A model generated the notes under the pieces. It ran no database searches and had not been told where the DNA came from. It saw only the letters and a program-made list of their open reading frames with translations. This document shows positions 8,614 to 16,588 of a stretch of DNA of 45,539 nucleotides, one piece after another. Position 1 is the first letter of the stretch. Every line of letters starts with the position of its first letter. Made by a program: the position numbers and the translations under genes. Origin of the DNA: Oscillospiraceae bacterium (lineage in GTDB: Bacteria > Bacillota > Clostridia > Oscillospirales > Oscillospiraceae); the NCBI GenBank assembly GCA_009783555.1, contig WRDH01000021.1, positions 1 to 45,539 on the forward strand. The letters run 5' to 3'.

Positions 8614-9609
8614 GTGAGCAAGTTAATAATGGGAGTTGACGGCGGAGCGACTAAGAGCCATATTGCAATTTTTGATGAAAGTGGAAATTGTGTTGGCTCA
8701 ACCACGTACGGACCACTTAACCACGAAGTGATGCAAGGCTCGTATACAGAACTGGAAGAACGGCTCGGTGAGTTGCTTCCGCTTGTTGTAAAAAGCGCGG
8801 GAGCCACAGTATGCGACATAGCATTTGCTGTATTCGGAATTGCGGGAGTTGACACAGACGCACAGCAGGAACTGATATCCGGCATGATAAACAAGATAGG
8901 ATTCAAAAACCAAATAACCTGCAATGATGCATTCTTAGGAGTACCGGCAGGGTGTCCCGAATGTGTCGGAGTATGCGCAATAAACGGCACAGGATTTAAA
9001 CTTGCAGCGATTGACCACAGCGGCAACGCAGTTCAGACATGCGGACTGGGCTCATTCACCGACGACTACGGCGGCGGACACTGGTACGGAGTTAGAACAA
9101 TAGGCACAGTATATAATGAAATATATAAAATGGGCAGACCTACAATAATGCGTGAAATGCTGTATGATCTGTTGGGAATAACACGTAGAGAAGATTATCT
9201 TGAAGTCCTCACAGAAAAATACTATTGCGATAAACTGGATAAAATAGCATTAAACAGCATAGCATTTAACGCAGCAGCAAAAGGCGACGCAGCGGCAATG
9301 GGGATACTTGAAGAATCCGCAGAACAATATGCCGGAGCAATAGCGCGCCTTATACTTGATATGGACTTCCCGGCAGAAAAAACAACATACGTAACACTTG
9401 CAGGCTCGGTATTCGTAAAACAAAAAGTAAAAATCCTGCAAGAACTGATAGACATGCGGGTAAGCGACGCACTAAACGGACAACCGGTAGAATACACATG
9501 CCTTGACGCCCCGCCCGTAGCAGGCGCAGTCGCATGGGCAGCACAAAAAGCAGGCATAAACATAGAAATGCCCGCAATAAAAGCCGGCTTAACCGCTGCC
9601 GGAATGTAA
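8614..9609 (+). CDS. BadF/BcrA-type sugar kinase (N-acetylglucosamine kinase-like)
   Basis: ASKHA-fold ATP-dependent kinase of 331 residues. The phosphate-1 motif MGVDGGATKSHIAIFD is at 6-21; next come AVFGIAGVDT, the CNDAFLGVPAG strand with its aspartate, INGTGFKLAAID (phosphate 2) and the adenosine segment VTLAGSVF. The GSFTDDYGGGHWYG segment is typical of the N-acetylglucosamine kinase-like members of the BadF/BadG/BcrA family. GTG start at 8614 after GGCAGG. It lies between element copies 3 and 4 and directly follows GH4, so it probably phosphorylates a free hexose or amino sugar made or imported by this island. The exact sugar is unknown. Confidence 0.85.
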   Translation: MSKLIMGVDGGATKSHIAIFDESGNCVGSTTYGPLNHEVMQGSYTELEERLGELLPLVVKSAGATVCDIAFAVFGIAGVDTDAQQELISGMINKIGFKNQITCNDAFLGVPAGCPECVGVCAINGTGFKLAAIDHSGNAVQTCGLGSFTDDYGGGHWYGVRTIGTVYNEIYKMGRPTIMREMLYDLLGITRREDYLEVLTEKYYCDKLDKIALNSIAFNAAAKGDAAAMGILEESAEQYAGAIARLILDMDFPAEKTTYVTLAGSVFVKQKVKILQELIDMRVSDALNGQPVEYTCLDAPPVAGAVAWAAQKAGINIEMPAIKAGLTAAGM

Positions 9610-9619
9610 ATCGTACAAA

Positions 9620-9750
9620 CAGTGTTGCTTGGGGGTTATATTTTATAGTTTCGTCAAGCGAATCCATGGACGGTGGAGCGTCCGACAGTAGAGTACAGGA
9701 CGTACTCTCTGGCGGTAGGAACTATAAAATATAACCCCCAAGCAACACTG
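9620..9750 (+). repeat. 130-bp palindromic element, copy 4
   Basis: Begins 10 nt after the kinase stop and ends 4 nt before the stop of the convergent BMP gene. The 31-bp outer arms are a perfect inverted repeat (CAGTGTTGCTTGGGGGTTAT and its complement). The inner hairpin is GAGTAC-AGGAC-GTACTC. Between convergent genes it could act as a bidirectional terminator, but it has no terminal T-run. Confidence 0.9.
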
Positions 9751-9754
9751 TCAA

Positions 9755-10867
9755 TTACTCTATAACAGTAATACCTTGTATAATAAAACTCCAGGAAGGA
9801 GCTGAGAGCGGCTCGTTCCATATTTCGCCGTCGGCTAAAATCCGGGAGCCGTCATTTCCATATATCGGACCTGTGAAAACATTCCAACCATCTTCAATTT
9901 TTGCTTTGGCATCTGCAATCGCCTCGTCAGTTCCGGGAGCAATTGTTGTGGGATTTGTTGCAGAAATCAACACCATGCCGTCCTTGAGACAGCCCGAGAA
10001 ATCAACGGGGACGATGCCACCGTCTACAAAAGTCCTGACTGCAAATGTAAGGTAAACACTCCAGTCAAACATAGGAGAAACCAGAAAAGCATTAGGAGCT
10101 ACCGTACGCATGTCACTATTATAACCGACACTCCAGATGCCGTTTTCTTCGGCGGCTACCTGAGTTGCGGTACTGTCGACATGCTGCCCCAGAACATCCG
10201 CACCGCGTTCAATTAAAGCCAATGCAGCCTGACGTTCTCTTCTGGGATCATTCCATTCGTTTGTGTACATGACATACATTGTAACATTCGGATTTACAGA
10301 TAATGCGCCAAGATAGAATGCCGTGTAACCGGTGATAACCTCTGCATACGGGTGAGCAGCTACAAACCCGATTATATTTGTTTCCGTACGAAGCCCTGCC
10401 GCAATACCGGAAAGATAACGCGCTTGTGAGATATTTGCGAAATAATTATGGAAGTTCGGTAAGTTCGCATCAACAGCCAAATCCCCGGTGGCGTGGAAGA
10501 ATTGCACGTTAGGATGATTCCTTGCAGCCTCTAATAAGTACGGACCAAAAGCATGGCTTGTGCCGAAAATCATATCAGAACCCCATTCAATTGCCTCTGA
10601 AATTGAGGTGTCAACATCATCACCCGGAGTAATGTTCAAGAAACTCATAATCTGATCATTTGAAATACCCAGATATTCCATCATATCAAGCGTACCGCGG
10701 TGTTGCCTGTATGTGTAGCCTATATCAGCCGTATCACCTACATGGATAAACGCTATTTTTATATTTTCAAGACTTAAATCCTCAGTCCTGCCTTCATCAG
10801 TATCACACGCGGCAAGGACAAGAAGAAATACTATCGCAGAAATTATTAATACCGGTACTCTTTTCAT
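9755..10867 (-). CDS. BMP-family substrate-binding lipoprotein
   Basis: Extracytoplasmic binding protein of 370 residues with a lipoprotein signal (VFLLVLAAC, cysteine about 20) and the basic-membrane-protein (BmpA/Med/PnrA-like) fold: IAFIHVGDTADIGYTYRQ at the start of the mature domain, SDMIFGTSHAFG, and IIGFVAAHPYAEVITG. Characterised relatives bind nucleosides for ABC import. No ABC ATPase or permease lies nearby, so it is either an orphan binding protein or a sensor. The ATG at 10867 follows GGGGGG with a 6-nt gap. It converges with the kinase, and palindromic element copy 4 fills the gap. Confidence 0.9.
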   Translation of the reverse strand: MKRVPVLIISAIVFLLVLAACDTDEGRTEDLSLENIKIAFIHVGDTADIGYTYRQHRGTLDMMEYLGISNDQIMSFLNITPGDDVDTSISEAIEWGSDMIFGTSHAFGPYLLEAARNHPNVQFFHATGDLAVDANLPNFHNYFANISQARYLSGIAAGLRTETNIIGFVAAHPYAEVITGYTAFYLGALSVNPNVTMYVMYTNEWNDPRRERQAALALIERGADVLGQHVDSTATQVAAEENGIWSVGYNSDMRTVAPNAFLVSPMFDWSVYLTFAVRTFVDGGIVPVDFSGCLKDGMVLISATNPTTIAPGTDEAIADAKAKIEDGWNVFTGPIYGNDGSRILADGEIWNEPLSAPSWSFIIQGITVIE

Positions 10868-10885
10868 AACTTACCCCCCGTAAAG

Positions 10886-10915
10886 AGTATATCGTATTTT
10901 GTCTAAATTTTGCAA
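10886..10915 (-). promoter_or_regulatory. Promoter of the BMP lipoprotein gene
   Basis: Minus strand: TTGCAA (10915-10910), 18-nt spacer, TATACT (10891-10886), 18 nt before the start codon. A tandem direct repeat abuts the -35 box. Confidence 0.6.
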
Positions 10916-10946
10916 TATTAATTTTGTGACATATTAATTTTGTGAA
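10915..10946. promoter_or_regulatory. Tandem 16-bp direct repeat at the BMP promoter
   Basis: ATATTAATTTTGTGAC at 10915-10930 is repeated head-to-tail at 10931-10946 with 15 of 16 identical. It lies directly upstream of the -35 box, where an activator would bind. The protein that binds it is unknown. Confidence 0.55.
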
Positions 10947-11038
10947 CAGTCAAAAACAATATCATCGGAGTCAAAAGTAATAAACTGTAATAAATTGTAA
11001 TTAATTAATAAAATTTTAACAAAAAAAAGAAAAGAGTA

Positions 11039-11067
11039 TTGAAATTTGCAATGGCTAGTGGTATTCT
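11039..11067 (+). promoter_or_regulatory. Promoter of the HD-GYP / FIST / kinase operon
   Basis: TTGAAA (11039-11044), 17-nt spacer, TATTCT (11062-11067), leaving a leader of about 85 nt before the HD-GYP gene. The divergent BMP promoter lies about 120 bp away. Confidence 0.5.
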
Positions 11068-11158
11068 GAACATTAACAAACGAAATATACGATTTTTAGT
11101 GATAGCACATAAATTTTGTATGTGTAATGTGAAATAAATCGTACTGACGAGGAGAAAA

Positions 11159-12280
11159 ATGAGCACCAAAAGACAAACGATAATGCTTGTCGACGACAAT
11201 ATAACAAATTTAACCGTTGGAAATAACATATTAAAACAAGACTATAACATAATGACACTAAACTCCGCGGAAAGGCTCTTTCAAGTACTTGATAAAATTA
11301 TTCCCGACTTGATTCTATTGGATATTGAAATGCCGGAAATGAACGGCTTTGAAGCGATAAAAATACTGAAAGAAAGAGATGCACTCAAAGATATACCGGT
11401 CATTTTCCTGACAGCAAAAATCGATGCCGACAGTGAGTTGGAAGGTCTTACGCTGGGTGCAATAGACTATATAGGGAAACCGTTTTCACCTCCGCTTTTA
11501 CTAAAGCGTCTTGAGCTTCACCTGCTGTTAATTTCACAAAAGAAAGAATTAGGCAGGCAACAAGAGGAACTTATAGCGTTTAATGAAAATCTCCGTCAAA
11601 TGGTTGATGAAAAGACAGAAACAGTTGTTGAGTTGAAAAATGCGATACTGAGCACAATGTCGGAGCTTGTTGACCGCAGAGACAGCAATACGGGTGGACA
11701 CATTGAAAGAACTCAAAGATACTTAAGCATACTTCTCGATGCGCTTTGGAAAAATCCGGAGTATGCAAAAGAAGCGTCCGGCTGGGACAAAGACCTGCTT
11801 CTGCAGTCAGCTCAACTGCATGATATAGGTAAAATATCAATTGACGACAAGATTCTACGAAAGCCGGGAAAGCTGACTCCTGAAGAGTATGATATAATAA
11901 AGCAGCACACGAAAATAGGTGTCACAATTGTTGAAGGCATTGAAAAAAAATCATCGCATCAGGATTTTCTCGTACAGGCAAAGATTCTGGCGGCGACACA
12001 CCACGAAAAATGGGACGGCAGCGGTTATCACGAAGGTTTGTCCGGAAATGAAATCCCGCTTCAGGGGCGGCTTATGGCAATAGCAGATGTATATGATGCG
12101 CTTGTCTCCGACAGACCGTACAGAGCCGCAATGACACATGAAAAAGCGGTCGATATTTTAGTCAAAGACAAAGGAATCCATTTTGATCCGGTTCTTATTG
12201 AAATATTTTTAAGCGTATCCGCGGAATTTGAGAAGTTATCAACACAGTTTAGAACTCAATACAGCAAAAAAGGAGAATAA
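11159..12280 (+). CDS. Response regulator with HD-GYP c-di-GMP phosphodiesterase domain
   Basis: 373 residues. A receiver domain (1-120) has acidic pair D12/D13, phospho-acceptor D55 (LILLDIEMPEMNG), T85 and K107. A coiled-coil linker (130-160) leads to an HD-GYP domain with HD at 221-222 (LHDIGK), H250, HH at 281-282 and D310 (ADVYDALVSDRPYR). The signature reads HHEKWDGSGYH, so the usual GYP proline is histidine at 291. Related RpfG-type proteins hydrolyse cyclic di-GMP when phosphorylated; activity here is inferred from the retained metal ligands. ATG after GAGGAG. It is followed 1 nt later by the FIST gene and then the hybrid kinase, its probable phosphodonor. Confidence 0.92.
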   Translation: MSTKRQTIMLVDDNITNLTVGNNILKQDYNIMTLNSAERLFQVLDKIIPDLILLDIEMPEMNGFEAIKILKERDALKDIPVIFLTAKIDADSELEGLTLGAIDYIGKPFSPPLLLKRLELHLLLISQKKELGRQQEELIAFNENLRQMVDEKTETVVELKNAILSTMSELVDRRDSNTGGHIERTQRYLSILLDALWKNPEYAKEASGWDKDLLLQSAQLHDIGKISIDDKILRKPGKLTPEEYDIIKQHTKIGVTIVEGIEKKSSHQDFLVQAKILAATHHEKWDGSGYHEGLSGNEIPLQGRLMAIADVYDALVSDRPYRAAMTHEKAVDILVKDKGIHFDPVLIEIFLSVSAEFEKLSTQFRTQYSKKGE

Positions 12281-12281
12281 C

Positions 12282-13448
12282 ATGCTAAAATGTGCAAGTG
12301 TATACACCTGCGAAATTGATGACCACGTTATTGCGCTGGATGAAATAAAATCTCAACTGGACGACAAAATCAAGCTTTTGAAAAACACGGTGGGGGTTAT
12401 AATGTGCAACCCCGAGTTTATTTACGGCGAGACAGTCGAATATATATGTGCCGGCTTACCGTTTGATGTCATCGGTATAACTACATCATCACAATCGACA
12501 AATGACGAAATCGGGGAGCTTACCTTAACATTATTTGTTATGACATCGGATGATATACAATTTGTAACAGGAGTAACCGAGAGCCTGATAACAGATATTT
12601 ACGAGTCTGCAAAAAAAGCATATGAAACCGCTTCGGCGGGACATTCAGGCTTACCACAGCTTTTGCTGGTCTTTCCGCCGTTTTTGCTTGAGCAATTTTC
12701 CGGTGATTTACTTGTAGAAGCATGGGATAGGATTTTGCCGGGAGTTCCGCAATTTGGCTCTCTGGCAATTGACGATACGGCTACATTTAGTGAATGCAGT
12801 ACTATCTACAATGGTAAAGATTCCAGGGATACCATGCCGTTTATACTATGCTACGGTAATATAAAACCCCGCTTTATCATTGCTACTTTGGATGAAGTCA
12901 GCGGTATATCTTTAAGAGCAGAAGTAACAAAAGCAAAAGATAATATCGTTTATGAAATAAACAATATCGTAACGAGAGACTTTTTCATGGAATCTTTGGG
13001 GATTCCCGAAAGTATGATCAGTATTCCGCTTTTGATTGATTCACCTTCAGCCAATAATTATGACGGTATACCTGTTATACGTGAGCAATCAAGTGTCACT
13101 GCGGAAGGCGCGGGCGTATTCGGAGGCAATATTGAAGTCGGTTCGAAGCTGTTATTGCTAAAAGCCGACGATGAATCAATCCTTTCAACGTCCTTGCAGG
13201 GCTTAATGAAGCTTAACAACATGGAAGACGTAAACGGAGCACTTATATTCTCTTGCGTATCAAGGCGGATTATGCTGATGGGTGTCAATAAATCTATGGC
13301 GGAGCTGCAACTGGTGAAGGATACCGTAAAGCCTGATATACCTTTTATGATGGGCGGGTCAGGCGGCGAAATATGTCCCACATCAGTTAGAGACGGCGTT
13401 GCGTTTAACCGTAATCACGAGTATTCAATGGTGATTCTAGTAGTTTAG
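12282..13448 (+). CDS. Stand-alone FIST-domain sensory protein
   Basis: 388 residues covering FIST N and FIST C regions, a predicted small-ligand sensory fold. Family marks are a paired strand-helix pattern with FDVIGITTSSQST, TLFVMTSDD, QLLLVFPPFLLEQ, PQFGSLAIDD and the C-terminal FMMGGSGGEICP. No transmembrane or output domain, so cytoplasmic. The ATG at 12282 follows AAGGAG, 1 nt after the HD-GYP stop, implying coupled translation. FIST is commonly fused to kinases or chemoreceptors; here it is a separate protein between a response regulator and a hybrid kinase, probably sensing for one or both (inference). Confidence 0.82.
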   Translation: MLKCASVYTCEIDDHVIALDEIKSQLDDKIKLLKNTVGVIMCNPEFIYGETVEYICAGLPFDVIGITTSSQSTNDEIGELTLTLFVMTSDDIQFVTGVTESLITDIYESAKKAYETASAGHSGLPQLLLVFPPFLLEQFSGDLLVEAWDRILPGVPQFGSLAIDDTATFSECSTIYNGKDSRDTMPFILCYGNIKPRFIIATLDEVSGISLRAEVTKAKDNIVYEINNIVTRDFFMESLGIPESMISIPLLIDSPSANNYDGIPVIREQSSVTAEGAGVFGGNIEVGSKLLLLKADDESILSTSLQGLMKLNNMEDVNGALIFSCVSRRIMLMGVNKSMAELQLVKDTVKPDIPFMMGGSGGEICPTSVRDGVAFNRNHEYSMVILVV

Positions 13449-13483
13449 TGTTATAACAAAGACCGGGTAACAGAGGTGGCACA

Positions 13484-16204
13484 TTGGACATTCATGATCA
13501 TTCTAACATCAGTTATGAGGAATTATTACATTTATACAGTTCTCTCGAAATAGAAAATAAAAAGCTCAAGCGGGAATTGAGAACAATCTTAAAGCGTCAG
13601 GATATCAACAAACTCAATAATGATACGCAAATGGGCTTAAACAGAACCATTCTCAATGAGAAGCAAACGCAGGAAACATATCTGCGTATGCTTCTTGTTT
13701 CATGCCCGGACTTAATTTTTATTTTTAATAAAGAAACCGTTTTCCTGGTAGGCAGCAAATCTATTGAAAAACATTTGGATATAGACGATGTCAATATGCT
13801 GATAGGATGCACCTTTAACCACATTGTTGAAAAATTCAGTTCCTCGGTTTTCACAAAAGAGCTCGTAGAACAAGTTGAGCGTATATTCATTGAAAATGGT
13901 GATAGTGGTAATAATGATAATATCTATGAGTTTGTAGAGATTGATAATGATAATCATAAGTTTAAATGCGACATAGTGCCGATTATCCGCAAAAACGACG
14001 AGTTCGCCGGTGTCTTTTTGATTATGAGTGATATCACAAGTGTTGTACGCAAAGAGATAGCAGAGCAGGAAAGCCGGTCAAAGAGCAACTTTTTAGCAAG
14101 AATGAGCCACGAGCTGCGCACGCCGCTAAATGCAATTTTAGGCATGGCAGAGTTGTCAATACGTGAAAATCTGCCCAAGGTAGCAGCGGAATACGTTTCG
14201 GCTATCACACAAGCCGGAGAAAATCTCCTTGACATTTTAAACGATATTCTTGACATTTCAAAAATCGAAACAGGTCAGCTGGAAATTATTCCTGAAGAGT
14301 ACACCGTATCATCTCTGATTAATGATGTAATTAATATTATTAAGCCAAGGGTTTTGGATTCGCAGTTGTGCTTCACAGTAGATATAAATTGTGATATACC
14401 AAGTGTTTTAAAAGGCGACGTAAAAAGAATCCGTCAGATTATTCTCAATGTTTTAAGTAATGCCGTGAAGTATACAGATAAAGGATACGTTTCGCTTTTA
14501 ACATACATGGATGAGTCAAGTGAAAATTCCGGTAATCTGGTAATAAAAATCGAAGACAGCGGGAAGGGTATAAAAAAGGATGACCTTGAGCTAATCTTTG
14601 AAGAATACACCAGATTTGATATGATTAAAAATAAAGGTATTGAAGGCTCCGGATTGGGGCTGGCAATTACGAAAAACCTCGTAAACGCTATGAATGGAGA
14701 AATATATGCACAATCAGAGGTAGGCAAAGGCTCAATATTTACCGTTGTCCTGCCGCAGGAAATCATCAACAGCGAGAATATTGCTCAAGTTAATAACCGT
14801 GACAGCCACAATGTACTTATATATGAACGCCGCGAAATCTGCATAAGTTCAATAGAGCAGACTCTTAATAAATTAGGTGTAAGATACAATTCTGTTTCAT
14901 CTGTTGAGGGGTTCCATGAAGGACTTACAAGCAATAAGTATTCATATGCATTTTTAGAATCAAGTCTATTCTATACTATAAAATCCGCATATGGGTTTAT
15001 TGAAACAAATACCACTGTTGTTTTAGTCGCAGAGTTTGGAGATTTGTTACCTTTAAGGAGCACAAGGGTTCTTACAACGCCTATCTATTCAATTCCGACG
15101 GCGAATGTTCTCAATGGTTATTCCGAAAACACTTCAAAATCATCCGCTAAAACAAAAATCAGCTTCAAAGCACCCGGTGCAAAGCTTTTGGTTGTAGATG
15201 ATATTAACACAAACTTGTTTGTTGCAAAGGGGCTCATGCAGCCTTATGAAATGGAGATTGACTTGAAATCGGGAGGTGCCGAGGCAATAGAAGCAATCTC
15301 ATCAAACAGGTACGACCTTATATTTATGGATCATATGATGCCGAAAATGGACGGTATTGAAGCAACCGCAATAATTAGAGAAATGGGAAAAACGGATCCG
15401 TATTATGCAAAAGTACCTATTATCGCGCTTACGGCAAACACACTTTACGGTGTAAGAGAATATTTTATTGAGAGCGGATTCGACGACTTTTTACCGAAGC
15501 CGATTGATATCGGATTACTGAACGAGGTTTTGAAAAAATGGATACCGGAGGAGCTGCAGGAAGAACCGGTAAATAACAGGCAGCTTAGCACAAACAATAA
15601 AACCGAAGAAGTATTGCAAATAACCGGCATTAACACGAAAAGAGGGTTGTCGTTAACGGGAGGAATAGTTGAGCATTATAACAAAACACTTTTAATATAT
15701 CTTGACGACGGATATAAAAAAATCGAAGAAATCAGATCTGCCCTGGAATCAAATGATATTAGCCTGTTTATAACTTATATACACGCACTTCGAAGTGCTT
15801 CGGCAGGTGTTGGAGCAGAAAAAATATCTGCAGCGGCAGATACCCTTGAGCAAGCAGGGTTAGAGAAAAACGAAGAATATATCTATACGAATATTGAGAA
15901 ATTTCTTAAAGATTTTGAGGCTCTGCTAAAAAATATAAGTGAATCCGTACACGTTATACGTGACAAGCATAATAAAACACCCATAGATAAAGATGCGCTA
16001 AATAAAACCCTGCATAAACTCAAAACAGCATTTGAAGATTTCGATATCGACTCAATAAACAAGCTCTCAAACGAGTTGGAAATCATCAGCCTGAACACAT
16101 CCTTGGAAGAAGAAATAAACCGGCTTATGCTCTACAAGCTAAACGGAGAATACGATAAAGCAGTATTGCAAATAGACGAATTGTCAGAGGGACGGTTCTC
16201 CTGA
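13484..16204 (+). CDS. Cytoplasmic hybrid sensor histidine kinase (PAS-HisKA-HATPase-REC-Hpt)
   Basis: 906 residues without membrane segments. In order: coiled coil (about 10-65), PAS-like domain (65-190), HisKA with H209 (SHELRTPLNAILG), HATPase with N326, D358/G360 and GSGLGL at 388-393, a degenerate receiver (about 440-545) lacking the phospho-aspartate, a true receiver with D572/D573, D616 (IFMDHMMP), T650 and K672, and an Hpt-like domain with H767 (YIHALRSASAG). This forms an internal His-Asp-His relay, probably ending on the HD-GYP regulator. TTG start at 13484 after AGAGGTGG. The last codons, for LSEGRFS, lie inside a REP-like palindrome, so the native C-terminus seems to have been replaced. 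Confidence 0.9.
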   Translation: MDIHDHSNISYEELLHLYSSLEIENKKLKRELRTILKRQDINKLNNDTQMGLNRTILNEKQTQETYLRMLLVSCPDLIFIFNKETVFLVGSKSIEKHLDIDDVNMLIGCTFNHIVEKFSSSVFTKELVEQVERIFIENGDSGNNDNIYEFVEIDNDNHKFKCDIVPIIRKNDEFAGVFLIMSDITSVVRKEIAEQESRSKSNFLARMSHELRTPLNAILGMAELSIRENLPKVAAEYVSAITQAGENLLDILNDILDISKIETGQLEIIPEEYTVSSLINDVINIIKPRVLDSQLCFTVDINCDIPSVLKGDVKRIRQIILNVLSNAVKYTDKGYVSLLTYMDESSENSGNLVIKIEDSGKGIKKDDLELIFEEYTRFDMIKNKGIEGSGLGLAITKNLVNAMNGEIYAQSEVGKGSIFTVVLPQEIINSENIAQVNNRDSHNVLIYERREICISSIEQTLNKLGVRYNSVSSVEGFHEGLTSNKYSYAFLESSLFYTIKSAYGFIETNTTVVLVAEFGDLLPLRSTRVLTTPIYSIPTANVLNGYSENTSKSSAKTKISFKAPGAKLLVVDDINTNLFVAKGLMQPYEMEIDLKSGGAEAIEAISSNRYDLIFMDHMMPKMDGIEATAIIREMGKTDPYYAKVPIIALTANTLYGVREYFIESGFDDFLPKPIDIGLLNEVLKKWIPEELQEEPVNNRQLSTNNKTEEVLQITGINTKRGLSLTGGIVEHYNKTLLIYLDDGYKKIEEIRSALESNDISLFITYIHALRSASAGVGAEKISAAADTLEQAGLEKNEEYIYTNIEKFLKDFEALLKNISESVHVIRDKHNKTPIDKDALNKTLHKLKTAFEDFDIDSINKLSNELEIISLNTSLEEEINRLMLYKLNGEYDKAVLQIDELSEGRFS

Positions 16205-16259
16205 CAACTTATGTGGAAAAATCTACATTTCTTGTCAAGAGAAGCGACCTCGCAAAAAC
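16181..16259. repeat. REPIN-like palindrome pair at the kinase 3' end
   Basis: The first palindrome TTGTCAGAGGGACGGTTCTC... closes with CTGACAA at 16207. After a spacer, a decayed inverted partner begins TTGTCAAGAGAAGCGACC (16232 on). The arrangement matches the better-preserved pair at 43799-43876 base for base in outline. It supplies the kinase stop codon and runs into the start region of the next gene. Confidence 0.75.
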
Positions 16260-16278
16260 GAAAGTGGGGATGAAAAGT

Positions 16279-16584
16279 ATGGAATGGAAGTTTAAAAAAC
16301 CCGATAGCCCGAACTGGCCTAAGGACGAAAACGGTGAGCCTGTAGCACCGGCATATCTTAAGCATATTTCCGGAGGACCGTTGGACTTGGAATTGGCAAT
16401 AAATCTCCTTGAAGCTTACGGGATCCCGCATGTAAGCGAATATCCGAACAACGGCGCGTTCGGCAAGCTCATATTCGGCCACCCCCCAAGCGGAATGGAA
16501 ATCTTTGTACCGGAAACAATGCTGGAAGACGCCCAAAACGTCCTAAGCGCAGACGTTGTCGAAGAAGACGAGGAGCTTGAATAA
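16279..16584 (+). CDS. Small DUF2007-like putative signal-transducing protein
   Basis: About 101 residues: MEWKFKKPDSPNWPKDENG, then LAINLLEAYGIPHVSEYPNN, then GMEIFVPETMLEDAQNVLS with an acidic tail. The pattern of a helix, IPH/V strand, then a 'glycine-loop, VPE..L.DAQ.L' helix resembles the DUF2007 family of small cytoplasmic proteins. Assignment is by eye and moderate. In-frame ATGs at 16270 and 16279; GTGGGG at 16264-16269 is better spaced for 16279. A frame opening further upstream (16213) consists of REPIN-derived sequence and was not used. Four nt separate it from the mutase gene, so they are probably co-transcribed. Confidence 0.6.
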   Translation: MEWKFKKPDSPNWPKDENGEPVAPAYLKHISGGPLDLELAINLLEAYGIPHVSEYPNNGAFGKLIFGHPPSGMEIFVPETMLEDAQNVLSADVVEEDEELE

Positions 16585-16588
16585 ATAA

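Noticed and set aside
16213..16278. An upstream start that would lengthen the DUF2007-like protein
   Set aside because: These codons are REPIN-derived and lack a ribosome site; GTGGGG fits ATG 16279 better.
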